From positions 1 to 9,416 of the forward strand of contig JAEWJB010000179.1 of NCBI GenBank assembly GCA_023386795.1: a stretch of DNA of 9,416 bases, written 5' to 3'. Positions 1-6,500 of the stretch are shown here, in pieces. The stretch is from Pseudomonadota bacterium (GTDB taxonomy: Bacteria > Pseudomonadota > Gammaproteobacteria > Xanthomonadales > Xanthomonadaceae). Under the pieces are notes generated by a model. That model saw only the letters and a program-made list of their open reading frames with translations, was not told the origin of the DNA and did no database searches. The number at the start of each line of letters is the position of its first letter. Position 1 is the stretch's first letter. The translations under genes and the position numbers were made by a program.

Positions 1-82
1 CCCCTATCGGGACCGTAGGGCGACATGGACGTCGCCCTACGAGCCCCGCATGGATGCGGTATTTGGCGTGTCCCGATAGGGG
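1..82. repeat. Nested palindromic REP-like element
   Basis: A perfect 12-bp inverted repeat (CCCCTATCGGGA at 1-12, its complement at 71-82) encloses two further hairpins. The first has an 11-bp stem (14-24 with 31-41) and a 6-nt loop, and its core begins with GTAG (15-18). The second has arms CCGCAT (46-51) and ATGCGG (54-59). Folded, this is a three-way junction of about 82 nt. Short intergenic palindromes headed by GTAG are typical of bacterial REP elements, for example the SMAG family of Stenotrophomonas, which are mobilised by RAYT transposases; no such gene is in this window. It lies beyond the kdsA terminator. Class membership is inferred; the inverted repeats are directly visible. Confidence 0.7.
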
Positions 83-143
83 CTGCCCCCCGCCCGCCGC
101 GCGCGATAGGGAGGCGCCGAGCGCGAAAGCATCGAACACCCGG

Positions 144-175
144 AAAGAAAAACGGCCGCCTGAAAAGGCGGCCGT
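144..175 (-). terminator. Intrinsic terminator of kdsA
   Basis: Read on the minus strand, a perfect 9-bp GC-rich stem (152-160 with 167-175) with a 6-nt loop is followed by a T-rich tract, T5-C-T3. It starts 23 nt past the kdsA stop codon and points the same way. It suggests that the pyrG-kdsA unit ends here and that any gene further left has its own promoter. Confidence 0.9.
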
Positions 176-198
176 CAGGACAAACTCATTGAACGCGA

Positions 199-1032
199 TC
201 ACACCGTGGATTCAATGAACCCATGCTTCTTGGTGATCGAATCCAACGCCAGCAGGGTTTCCAGCAGCGCTTCCATCTTGTCCAGCGGCCATGCATTCGG
301 CCCATCGGACAGCGCCTTGCTCGGATCGGGATGGGTTTCGGCGAACAGGCCAGAAACACCCACCGCCACCGCCGCGCGCGCCAGCACCGGCACGAACTCG
401 CGCTGGCCGCCGGAGCTGGTGCCCTGCCCGCCCGGCAGCTGCACCGAATGGGTGGCATCGAACACCACCGGGCACCCCGTGTCGCGCATCACGCTCAGCG
501 AGCGCATGTCGCTGACCAGGTTGTTGTAGCCGAACGAAGCACCGCGCTCGCACACCATGATGTCCTGGTTGCCGGTCGACTTGGCCTTCTCCACTACCGG
601 CTTCATGTCCCATGGCGACAGGAACTGGCCCTTTTTGATGTTCACCGGCAACCCGGCCGAACACACGTTGCGGATGAAGTCGGTCTGGCGCACCAGGAAA
701 GCCGGCGTCTGCAGCACGTCCACCACCGCGGCGACCTCGTTCATCGGCGTGTACTCGTGCACGTCGGTCAGCACCGGCACGCCGATCTGCTTCTTCACCT
801 CGGCCAGCACCTTCAGGCCCTCTTCCAGGCCCGGGCCACGGAAGCTGTTGCCCGACGTGCGGTTGGCCTTGTCGAAGCTGGACTTGAAGATGAAGTTCAT
901 GCCGAGCTTGCCGGTGATCTCCTTCAGCCGGCCAGCCACGTCCAGCTGCAGCTGCATCGACTCGACCACGCACGGGCCGGCGATCAGGAACAGCGGCTGG
1001 TCGAGCCCCACTTCGAAGCCACACAGTTTCAT
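199..1032 (-). CDS. kdsA: 3-deoxy-8-phosphooctulonate synthase (KDO-8-P synthase)
   Basis: Cytoplasmic enzyme that condenses phosphoenolpyruvate with D-arabinose 5-phosphate to give KDO-8-phosphate, an early step of KDO supply for the lipopolysaccharide inner core. The 277-aa protein is full length for the family and shows the expected blocks: AGPCVVES (18-25), FKSSFDKANRTS (49-60), KKGQFLSPWDM (133-143), ERGASFGYNN (162-171) and FDATHSVQLPGG (191-202). Cys21 occupies the place of the Asn found in the metal-independent E. coli enzyme. With His195, Glu232 and Asp243 it matches the metal ligands of the metal-dependent class, so a divalent-metal enzyme is inferred. The frame also opens with a GTG one codon upstream (1035), but AGGAG lies 7 nt before the ATG, so the ATG is preferred. 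It follows pyrG by 91 bp on the same strand. Confidence 0.97.
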   Translation of the reverse strand: MKLCGFEVGLDQPLFLIAGPCVVESMQLQLDVAGRLKEITGKLGMNFIFKSSFDKANRTSGNSFRGPGLEEGLKVLAEVKKQIGVPVLTDVHEYTPMNEVAAVVDVLQTPAFLVRQTDFIRNVCSAGLPVNIKKGQFLSPWDMKPVVEKAKSTGNQDIMVCERGASFGYNNLVSDMRSLSVMRDTGCPVVFDATHSVQLPGGQGTSSGGQREFVPVLARAAVAVGVSGLFAETHPDPSKALSDGPNAWPLDKMEALLETLLALDSITKKHGFIESTV

Positions 1033-1039
1033 CACGACA

Positions 1040-1044
1040 CTCCT
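1040..1044 (-). promoter_or_regulatory. Ribosome-binding site of kdsA
   Basis: AGGAG on the minus strand, 7 nt from the ATG at 1032 and only 4 nt from the in-frame GTG at 1035. The spacing decides for the ATG start. Confidence 0.8.
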
Positions 1045-1065
1045 GGGAATTCGGGCATTGGCATG

Positions 1066-1114
1066 GGCCTGCCCGTAGGAAAAGGCAGGCCTGCCCCGCG
1101 GCGCGGGACAGGCC
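1066..1114 (-). other. Overlapping alternative hairpins between pyrG and kdsA; possible partial terminator
   Basis: In the minus-strand transcript, a 12-pair stem (1114-1103 with 1099-1088, one G-U wobble, 3-nt loop) begins 9 nt past the pyrG stop. It is followed after four bases by only four Ts, so it is a weak or leaky intrinsic terminator. Bases 1084-1091 can instead pair perfectly (8 bp) with 1066-1073 across a 10-nt loop. The two structures share 1088-1091 and exclude each other. The first to be transcribed is the longer stem. The arrangement could lower kdsA expression relative to pyrG, or simply stabilise the pyrG 3' end. Confidence 0.5.
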
Positions 1115-1123
1115 CTATATGGG

Positions 1124-2788
1124 TCAGGCCCGGGCTTCCTTCAACAGCTTGCCACCGGCCTTGCGCTCGCGCGCGGCGCGGATGAAGCCGATGAACAGCG
1201 GATGCCCGTCGCGCGGGGTGGACAGGAACTCCGGATGCGCCTGGCAGGCCAGGAACCACGGGTGGGTCTCGCGCGGCAACTCGACCATCTCCACCAGCGT
1301 GTCGTCCATCGACTTGGCGGCGATCACCAGGCCGGCGTCCTCCAGCTGCGTGCGATAGCGGTTGTTGAACTCGTAACGGTGGCGGTGGCGCTCGGCCACC
1401 ACGTCCTTGCCGTACAGCTCGCGCGCCAGCGTGCCGGGCTTCAGGCGCTGCTCCTGCAGGCCCAGGCGCATGGTGCCGCCCAGATCGGACTTCTCGTCGC
1501 GCTTCTCCACCTCGCCGGTGGCGGTGCGCCACTCGGTGATCAGGCCGATCACCGGGTTCGGCGACTGGCGATCGTTCTCGGTGCTGTTGGCGCCTTCCAG
1601 CCCGGCCACGTGGCGCGCGAAATCCACCACCGCCGCCTGCATGCCGTAGCAGATACCGAAGTACGGCACGCCGGTCTTGCGGGCGTACTGCGAGGTCAGC
1701 ACCTTGCCCTCGAAACCACGGTCACCGAAGCCGCCGGGCACCAGGATGCCGTCCACGTCGGACAGCGCCGCCATGTCGGTGCCTTCCAGCTCCTGCGCTT
1801 CCAGCCACTTCAGGTTGACCTTGGTGCGCTGGCGCAGGCCGCCGTGCTTGAGCGCCTCGCCCACGGACTTGTAGGCGTCCTGGTGGTCCACGTACTTGCC
1901 GACCACCGCGATGGTGACTTCATCCAGCGGATGCTTGACCGCATCGACCACCGCCGCCCACTCGGAAAGATCAGCCGGGCCGGCCTTCTCGCGCAGCTTG
2001 AACTGGTCGATGACGATCTCGTCCAGGCCCTGGCGATGCAGTTCCAGCGGCATGCCGTACAGCACGTCGATATCGGCCGCGCTGATCACCGCGCGCTCGG
2101 AGACGTTGGTGAACAGCGCGATCTTGCGGCGCTCCGAATCGGGGATCGCCTGCTCGGAACGGCACAGCAGCACGTCCGGCTGGATGCCGATCGAACGCAG
2201 TTCCTTGACCGAATGCTGGGTCGGCTTGGTCTTCAGCTCGCCCGCCGCGGCGATGTAAGGCACCAGCGTGAGGTGCATGAACATCGCCTTCTCGGCGCCG
2301 CGTTCGGTACGCACCTGGCGGATCGCCTCCAGGAACGGCAGCGACTCGATGTCGCCCACCGTGCCGCCGATCTCCACCAGCGCCACGTCGAAGCCCTCGG
2401 TGGCCTCGTCGATGCAGCGGCGGATTTCATCGGTGATGTGCGGGATCACCTGCACGGTGGCGCCCAGGTAGTCGCCCCGGCGCTCCTTGCGGATCACGTT
2501 CTCGTAGATGCGGCCGGTAGTGACCGAATTCTTGCGCGACAGGCGGGTGCGCACGAAGCGCTCGTAGTGGCCCAGGTCCAGGTCGGTCTCGGCGCCGTCG
2601 TCGGTGACGTACACCTCGCCGTGCTGGAACGGGCTCATCGTGCCCGGGTCGACGTTGATATAGGGGTCCAGCTTCATCATCGTGACCTTCAGGCCACGTG
2701 CTTCGAGGATGGACGCAAGCGAAGCGGCGGCGATGCCCTTGCCAAGCGAGGACACTACGCCGCCGGTAACGAAGATCAGGGGGGTCAT
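1124..2788 (-). CDS. pyrG: CTP synthase (glutamine-hydrolysing)
   Basis: Converts UTP to CTP using ATP and ammonia from glutamine, the last step of pyrimidine nucleotide synthesis; CTP is also needed to activate KDO. The 554-aa protein is full length. The N-terminal synthetase domain (about 1-270) has the P-loop-like GGVVSSLGKGI (9-19), KLDPYINVDPGTMSP (39-53) and the Mg2+ residues Asp71 and Glu139. The C-terminal class I glutamine amidotransferase domain (about 290-545) has GGFGDRG (352-358), the nucleophile Cys380 in GICYGMQ (378-384), and the His518/Glu520 pair in HPEF. The ATG is preceded by GGGAGG at 9 nt. It is first in a two-gene unit with kdsA and is cut off from the upstream gene by a strong terminator, so it should have its own promoter. 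Confidence 0.98.
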   Translation of the reverse strand: MTPLIFVTGGVVSSLGKGIAAASLASILEARGLKVTMMKLDPYINVDPGTMSPFQHGEVYVTDDGAETDLDLGHYERFVRTRLSRKNSVTTGRIYENVIRKERRGDYLGATVQVIPHITDEIRRCIDEATEGFDVALVEIGGTVGDIESLPFLEAIRQVRTERGAEKAMFMHLTLVPYIAAAGELKTKPTQHSVKELRSIGIQPDVLLCRSEQAIPDSERRKIALFTNVSERAVISAADIDVLYGMPLELHRQGLDEIVIDQFKLREKAGPADLSEWAAVVDAVKHPLDEVTIAVVGKYVDHQDAYKSVGEALKHGGLRQRTKVNLKWLEAQELEGTDMAALSDVDGILVPGGFGDRGFEGKVLTSQYARKTGVPYFGICYGMQAAVVDFARHVAGLEGANSTENDRQSPNPVIGLITEWRTATGEVEKRDEKSDLGGTMRLGLQEQRLKPGTLARELYGKDVVAERHRHRYEFNNRYRTQLEDAGLVIAAKSMDDTLVEMVELPRETHPWFLACQAHPEFLSTPRDGHPLFIGFIRAARERKAGGKLLKEARA

Positions 2789-2813
2789 GGCTCAAGGCCT
2801 CCCGGAAAGCCAT

Positions 2814-2842
2814 AGTTTACAGGTTGCCGGCGCTTTGCCCAA
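2814..2842 (-). promoter_or_regulatory. Candidate sigma70 promoter of pyrG
   Basis: On the minus strand, TTGGGC (2837-2842) and TAAACT (2814-2819) are separated by exactly 17 nt, matching 3/6 and 4/6 consensus positions. The predicted start lies about 20 nt from the pyrG ATG. It sits in the 76-bp space between the upstream gene's terminator and pyrG, where a promoter is expected. A small palindrome, GCGCTT (2830-2835) and AAGCGC (2841-2846), overlaps the -35 and might be an operator; this is speculative. Confidence 0.4.
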
Positions 2843-2864
2843 GCGCTGCGCGCGGCGGTCTCAT

Positions 2865-2900
2865 AAAAAAGCAGGCGCCCCGGCGGAACCGGGGCGCCTG
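2865..2900 (-). terminator. Intrinsic terminator of the small secreted-protein gene
   Basis: A perfect 12-bp, almost all GC stem (2872-2883 with 2889-2900) with a 5-nt loop is followed on the minus strand, after one base, by six Ts (2865-2870). It begins 22 nt past the stop of the 88-codon gene and separates that gene from pyrG. Confidence 0.93.
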
Positions 2901-2922
2901 GCATGTGCGTCGGCGAGCGGGA

Positions 2923-3189
2923 TCAGCGCAGCGGCTTTTCCTCTTCCTCTTCCTTGGCGCCCACCTTGCCTTCCTTCACGGCGCGGTCCTTCTGCGCGGC
3001 GGCGGCGGCGCGACGCTGCGCGCGCGCCTGGGCCTCGGCGTTGGCCTGCTCGTCGGCGGTCTGCTGCGCCTGCGCACCGCGCTGGTCCAGCGCCTCGGTC
3101 TGGCCGCCCTTCTGCTGGGCCATGGCGAGCGGGATGGCGGCCAGCGCGGCTACACCGGCGGCCAGCATCAGGATGTGACGGGTCTTCAT
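2923..3189 (-). CDS. Small secreted or periplasmic protein, Ala/Gln/Glu-rich, unknown function
   Basis: I do not recognise a named family. The 88-aa product opens with a textbook signal peptide: MKTR, a hydrophobic stretch (about 6-21), then the Ala-X-Ala site AMA (22-24) followed by QQ. The mature part would be about 64 aa, with no Cys and hence neither lipoprotein nor disulfides. It is low in complexity: Gln/Ala-rich (about 25-60), an Ala run (about 57-61), then a charged tail with five consecutive Glu before KPLR. It is probably helical or disordered. The frame stays open 21 codons upstream, but AGGAGG 7 nt before this ATG and the signal peptide fix the start. It diverges from parE across 174 bp and has its own strong terminator, so it is likely a single-gene transcript. 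Confidence 0.8.
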   Translation of the reverse strand: MKTRHILMLAAGVAALAAIPLAMAQQKGGQTEALDQRGAQAQQTADEQANAEAQARAQRRAAAAAQKDRAVKEGKVGAKEEEEEKPLR

Positions 3190-3196
3190 GGCGGTT

Positions 3197-3202
3197 CCTC
3201 CT
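3197..3202 (-). promoter_or_regulatory. Strong ribosome-binding site of the small secreted-protein gene
   Basis: AGGAGG on the minus strand, 7 nt from the ATG at 3189. It rules out the upstream start at 3252 and is the strongest Shine-Dalgarno match in the window. Confidence 0.85.
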
Positions 3203-3223
3203 GTCGGCTTCGCCTTGCAGCTC

Positions 3224-3252
3224 CAGATGGGGCCGCCAGGCACGGATGACAA
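3224..3252 (-). promoter_or_regulatory. Weak candidate promoter of the small secreted-protein gene
   Basis: TTGTCA (3247-3252; 5/6 of the -35 consensus), a 17-nt spacer, then CATCTG (3224-3229), a poor -10. The position is right for the 88-codon gene, but the poor -10 makes this tentative. On the plus strand of the same divergent region I saw no convincing parE promoter. Confidence 0.22.
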
Positions 3253-3363
3253 GGTTCAGGGTAGCCAGCCGCGCCCGGCCGCGCACTGAATGCCGGGCAT
3301 GGGCGTGCAAAACTGCGCCCCACACCGCACACTTGCGCGTCGTCTCACGCCATCGCGAGCTGC

Positions 3364-5253
3364 ATGAACACCCGTTACAACGCCGCCGACATCGAAGTCC
3401 TCTCCGGCCTGGATCCCGTCAAGCGCCGGCCCGGCATGTACACCGACACTGCGCGGCCGAACCACCTGGCGCAGGAAGTCATCGACAATTCGGTCGACGA
3501 GGCGCTGGCCGGCCACGCCCGCACCATCGAGGTCACCCTCTACAAGGACGGCAGCTGCGAGGTGTCCGACGACGGCCGCGGCATGCCAGTGGACATCCAC
3601 CCCGAGGAGAAGATTCCCGGCGTGGAGCTGATCCTTACCCGGCTGCATGCGGGCGGCAAGTTCAGCAACCGCAACTACACCTTCTCCGGCGGCCTGCACG
3701 GCGTGGGCGTGAGCGTGGTCAACGCGCTGTCCAAGCTGGTGGAAGTGCACATCCGCCGCGAAGGCAGCGAGCACCGCATCACCTTCCGCGACGGCGACCG
3801 CGCCACCCCGCTGGAAGTGGTCGGCACGGTGGGCAAGAAGAACACCGGCACCCGCGTGCGCTTCTGGCCGGACCCGAAGTACTTCGATACCCCGAAGATC
3901 AACGCGCGCGCCCTGCGTCACCTGCTGCGCGCCAAGGCGGTGCTGTGCCCGGGCCTGACGGTGAAGCTGTTCGACGAAGCCACCGGCGAGCAGGACAGCT
4001 GGTTCTACGAGGACGGCCTGCGCGACTACCTCAAGGGCGAGTTGGCCGGCCGCGAGCTGCTGCCGGCTGACCTGTTCGTCGGCAGCCTCAAGAAAGACAC
4101 CGAGGTGGTGGATTGGGCCGCGGCATGGGTCGCCGAAGGCGAGCTGGTGCAGGAAAGCTACGTCAACCTGATTCCCACCGCCCAGCATGGCACCCACGTC
4201 AACGGCCTGCGCTCGGGCCTGACCGATGCACTGCGCGAGTTCTGCGACTTCCGCAACCTGCTGCCGCGCGGCGTGAAACTGGCGCCGGAAGACGTGTGGG
4301 ACCGCGTCGCCTTCGTGCTCAGCCTGAAGATGACCGACCCGCAGTTCTCCGGGCAGACCAAGGAACGCCTGTCCTCGCGCCAAGCCGCCGGTTTCATCGA
4401 GGGCGCCGCGCACGACGCCTTCAGCCTGTGGCTCAACCAGAACGTGGAGATCGGCGAGAAGATCGCGCAGATCGCCATCGAGCGCGCCAGCGCCCGGCTG
4501 AAGACCGAGAAGCAGATCGTCCGCAAGAAGGTCACCCAGGGCCCCGCCCTGCCCGGCAAGCTGGCCGACTGCATCAGCCAGGATCTCTCGCGCACCGAGC
4601 TGTTCCTGGTGGAGGGCGATTCGGCGGGCGGCTCGGCCAAGCAGGCGCGCGATAAGGATTTCCAGGCGATCCTGCCGCTGCGCGGCAAGATCCTCAACAC
4701 CTGGGAAGTCTCCTCCGGCAGCGTGCTGGCCTCGGAGGAAGTGCACAACCTGGCCATCGCCATCGGCTGCGACCCGGGCAAGGAGGAAATCGACGGACTG
4801 CGCTACGGCAAGGTGGTGATCCTGGCCGACGCGGATTCCGACGGCCTGCACATCGCCACGCTGCTGACCGCGCTGTTCCCGAAGCACTTTCCCTCGCTCG
4901 TCGCCGCCGGCCACGTGTTCGTGGCGATGCCGCCGCTGTTCCGCGTGGACGTGGGCAAGCAGGTGTTCTACGCCCTGGACGAGGAAGAGAAGACCTCGCT
5001 GCTGGACAAGATCGCCCGCGAGAAGATGAAGGGCCAGGTCAGCGTGACCCGCTTCAAGGGCCTGGGCGAGATGAACCCGGACCAGTTGCGCGAGTCGACG
5101 ATCCACCCGGATACGCGCCGCCTGGTGCAGCTGACCGTGGACGACGGCGAACAGACCCGCTCGCTGATGGACATGCTGCTGGCCAAGAAGCGCGCCAGCG
5201 ACCGCAAGCAGTGGCTGGAGTCCAAGGGCGACCTGGCTTCGCTGGAGGTCTGA
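3364..5253 (+). CDS. parE: DNA topoisomerase IV subunit B
   Basis: ATPase subunit of topoisomerase IV, which with ParC (not in this window) decatenates daughter chromosomes and relaxes supercoils. The 629-aa protein has the GHKL ATPase domain, with Glu38 and Asn42 in EVIDNSVDEA, DDGRGMP (69-75) and GGLHGVG (109-115), and the transducer domain with the QTK lysine (about residue 339). The TOPRIM metal site has Glu417 in EGDSAGG (417-423) and DADSDG (489-494). RFKGLGEMNP (from about 563) is the conserved C-terminal block. The length, lacking the roughly 170-aa TOPRIM insert of gammaproteobacterial GyrB (about 800 aa), points to ParE. The start MNTRYNAADIEVLSG matches Xanthomonas homologues as I recall them, although the ribosome-binding site is weak (GCGAG). 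Confidence 0.96.
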   Translation: MNTRYNAADIEVLSGLDPVKRRPGMYTDTARPNHLAQEVIDNSVDEALAGHARTIEVTLYKDGSCEVSDDGRGMPVDIHPEEKIPGVELILTRLHAGGKFSNRNYTFSGGLHGVGVSVVNALSKLVEVHIRREGSEHRITFRDGDRATPLEVVGTVGKKNTGTRVRFWPDPKYFDTPKINARALRHLLRAKAVLCPGLTVKLFDEATGEQDSWFYEDGLRDYLKGELAGRELLPADLFVGSLKKDTEVVDWAAAWVAEGELVQESYVNLIPTAQHGTHVNGLRSGLTDALREFCDFRNLLPRGVKLAPEDVWDRVAFVLSLKMTDPQFSGQTKERLSSRQAAGFIEGAAHDAFSLWLNQNVEIGEKIAQIAIERASARLKTEKQIVRKKVTQGPALPGKLADCISQDLSRTELFLVEGDSAGGSAKQARDKDFQAILPLRGKILNTWEVSSGSVLASEEVHNLAIAIGCDPGKEEIDGLRYGKVVILADADSDGLHIATLLTALFPKHFPSLVAAGHVFVAMPPLFRVDVGKQVFYALDEEEKTSLLDKIAREKMKGQVSVTRFKGLGEMNPDQLRESTIHPDTRRLVQLTVDDGEQTRSLMDMLLAKKRASDRKQWLESKGDLASLEV

Positions 5254-5262
5254 TCGCCCGTG

Positions 5263-5293
5263 CTGGCCCACCGCACGCCACGTGCGGGGCCAG
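5263..5293 (+). other. Structured hairpin just after the parE stop
   Basis: Beginning 10 nt past the parE stop, two 6-bp stems (5263-5268 with 5288-5293, and 5271-5276 with 5282-5287) stack across a 2-nt bulge, with a 5-nt loop. No T-tract follows, so it is not an intrinsic terminator by itself. It probably stabilises the parE 3' end or acts together with the terminator 27 nt further on. Confidence 0.45.
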
Positions 5294-5319
5294 AGGGGAA
5301 ATCTGCAGGAATGCCCACG

Positions 5320-5353
5320 AAAAAGGCCCGCCATTGGCGGGCCTTTTCCTTTT
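5320..5353. terminator. Bidirectional intrinsic terminator between parE and pit
   Basis: A perfect 12-bp stem (5321-5332 with 5336-5347, including four A-T pairs at the base) with a 3-nt loop. On the plus strand it runs into TTTTCCTTTT for parE. On the minus strand it ends in five Ts (5320-5324) for pit. It lies between two convergent genes, so it can serve both. Confidence 0.93.
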
Positions 5354-5368
5354 CCGAATTGCCGGGCT

Positions 5369-6490
5369 TCAAGTCCAGCCGAACATCCGGAACAGCTCCA
5401 GGATCAGGTAAGACACCAGGCCCGCGGCCGGGATCGTCAGGATCCATGCCCAGATGATGCGCTCGATCACGCCCAACCTCAGCGAGCGCGGATTCTTCGC
5501 GAAGCCCACGCCCATGATCGCCGTCGAGATGCTGTGTGTCGTCGACACCGGCATGCCGAAGTGCGCGGCCAGGGTGAGGATGGTGGCCGAGCTGGTTTCC
5601 GCCGCGAAACCGTGGATCGGGTGCAGCTTCACCATCTTGTGGCCCAGCGTCTTGATGATCTTCCAGCCGCCCGAAGCGGTGCCGGCCGCCATCACCACTG
5701 CACAGGTCAGCACGATCCACAGCGCGATCGGCTGGTCGCCGCCGGTACCCGGATGCAGGAACGACAGCCAGCCCGGCAGGTTGTCCAGCGCACCCACCTG
5801 CTCGGCACCAATCAGGGTCATGGCAATGATGCCCATGGTCTTCTGCGCGTCGTTGTGCCCGTGCGCATAGCCCATGTAGGCGGCCGAGGCGATCTGCGCC
5901 TTGCCGAAGAACGCGTTGACCCAGCGCGGGCGCGCGAGCCGGCTCAGCGGCCCGGGCAGTTTGGCGATGCCGGCGATGATCGCCCACAGCAGCAGCATCA
6001 CCACGATGCCGAGCAGGAAGCCGGCCACCGGCGAGGTGACCATCGGCACGAACACCTTCCACAGCAGGCCCTTGTTCTTGGCCCAGTCGCCCACGTTCTG
6101 CGACCAGATCAGCGCGTCCCAGTTGTTCTGCGCCGCGGCCAGGCCGGCGCCGCACAGGCCGCCGATCAACGCATGCGAGGACGAGGACGGCAGGCCCTTC
6201 CACCAGGTGATGAGGTTCCAGATGATGCCGCCGAGCAGCGCGCACAGCACGACCTGCGGGGTGACGTCGACCACGCCGGTATTGAGCAGGCCCGAGGCGA
6301 TGGTGAGCGCCACCGCGGTGCCGGTGAGCGCGCCGAGCAGGTTCATGCCCGCCGCCAGCATCACCGCCCAGCCGGGCGATAGCACCTTGGTCGCCACCAC
6401 GGTGGCGATGGAGTTGGCGGTGTCGTGGAAGCCGTTGATGAACTCGAAGACCAGGGCGGCCAGGATCACCACAATGACCAGGGTAAGCAC
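5369..6490 (-). CDS. pit: PiT-family inorganic phosphate transporter
   Basis: Inner-membrane low-affinity phosphate (or metal-phosphate) transporter, normally driven by the proton gradient. The 373-aa protein is hydrophobic throughout and shows the inverted duplication of the family: GFHDTANSIATVVATK (20-35) mirrors GYAHGHNDAQKTMG (207-220), and PSSSSHALIGG (101-111) mirrors PVSTTHSISTA (314-324). It starts with GTG; the preceding gene ends 10 nt upstream and no good ribosome-binding site is visible, so translational coupling to that gene is likely. The N-terminus MLTLVIVVILAALVFEFING has the family's usual first membrane segment. It pairs with the upstream DUF47 gene and ends in the terminator shared with parE. 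Confidence 0.95.
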   Translation of the reverse strand: MLTLVIVVILAALVFEFINGFHDTANSIATVVATKVLSPGWAVMLAAGMNLLGALTGTAVALTIASGLLNTGVVDVTPQVVLCALLGGIIWNLITWWKGLPSSSSHALIGGLCGAGLAAAQNNWDALIWSQNVGDWAKNKGLLWKVFVPMVTSPVAGFLLGIVVMLLLWAIIAGIAKLPGPLSRLARPRWVNAFFGKAQIASAAYMGYAHGHNDAQKTMGIIAMTLIGAEQVGALDNLPGWLSFLHPGTGGDQPIALWIVLTCAVVMAAGTASGGWKIIKTLGHKMVKLHPIHGFAAETSSATILTLAAHFGMPVSTTHSISTAIMGVGFAKNPRSLRLGVIERIIWAWILTIPAAGLVSYLILELFRMFGWT

Positions 6491-6500
6491 GCGCGCGGTC

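Noticed and set aside
101..111. GCGCGATAGGG resembling the outer arm of the repeat at 71-82
   Set aside because: Only about seven bases match (CGATAGG) and no partner arm is present, so it is not counted as another copy.
1202..2815. A 537-codon plus-strand frame antisense to pyrG
   Set aside because: Same GC-driven shadow effect; composition is low-information and no domain is recognisable.
3190..3252. 21-codon extension of the small secreted-protein gene
   Set aside because: It would bury the signal peptide and ignore the AGGAGG 7 nt before the ATG at 3189.
3225..3270. Sigma-E-like promoter (GAACCTT ... TCTGG) for the small secreted-protein gene
   Set aside because: The spacing between the two elements, about 23 nt, is well beyond the usual range.
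3290..3320. Small palindromes in the parE upstream region (ATGCC-G-GGCAT; GGGCG ... CGCCC)
   Set aside because: The arms are five bases long and common by chance in GC-rich DNA; no promoter elements accompany them.
3256..5334. A 692-codon open frame on the minus strand, antisense to all of parE
   Set aside because: It mirrors parE. High GC at third codon positions removes stops from the opposite strand; the translation is His/Gln/Ala-rich with no recognisable domain, and parE is unmistakable.
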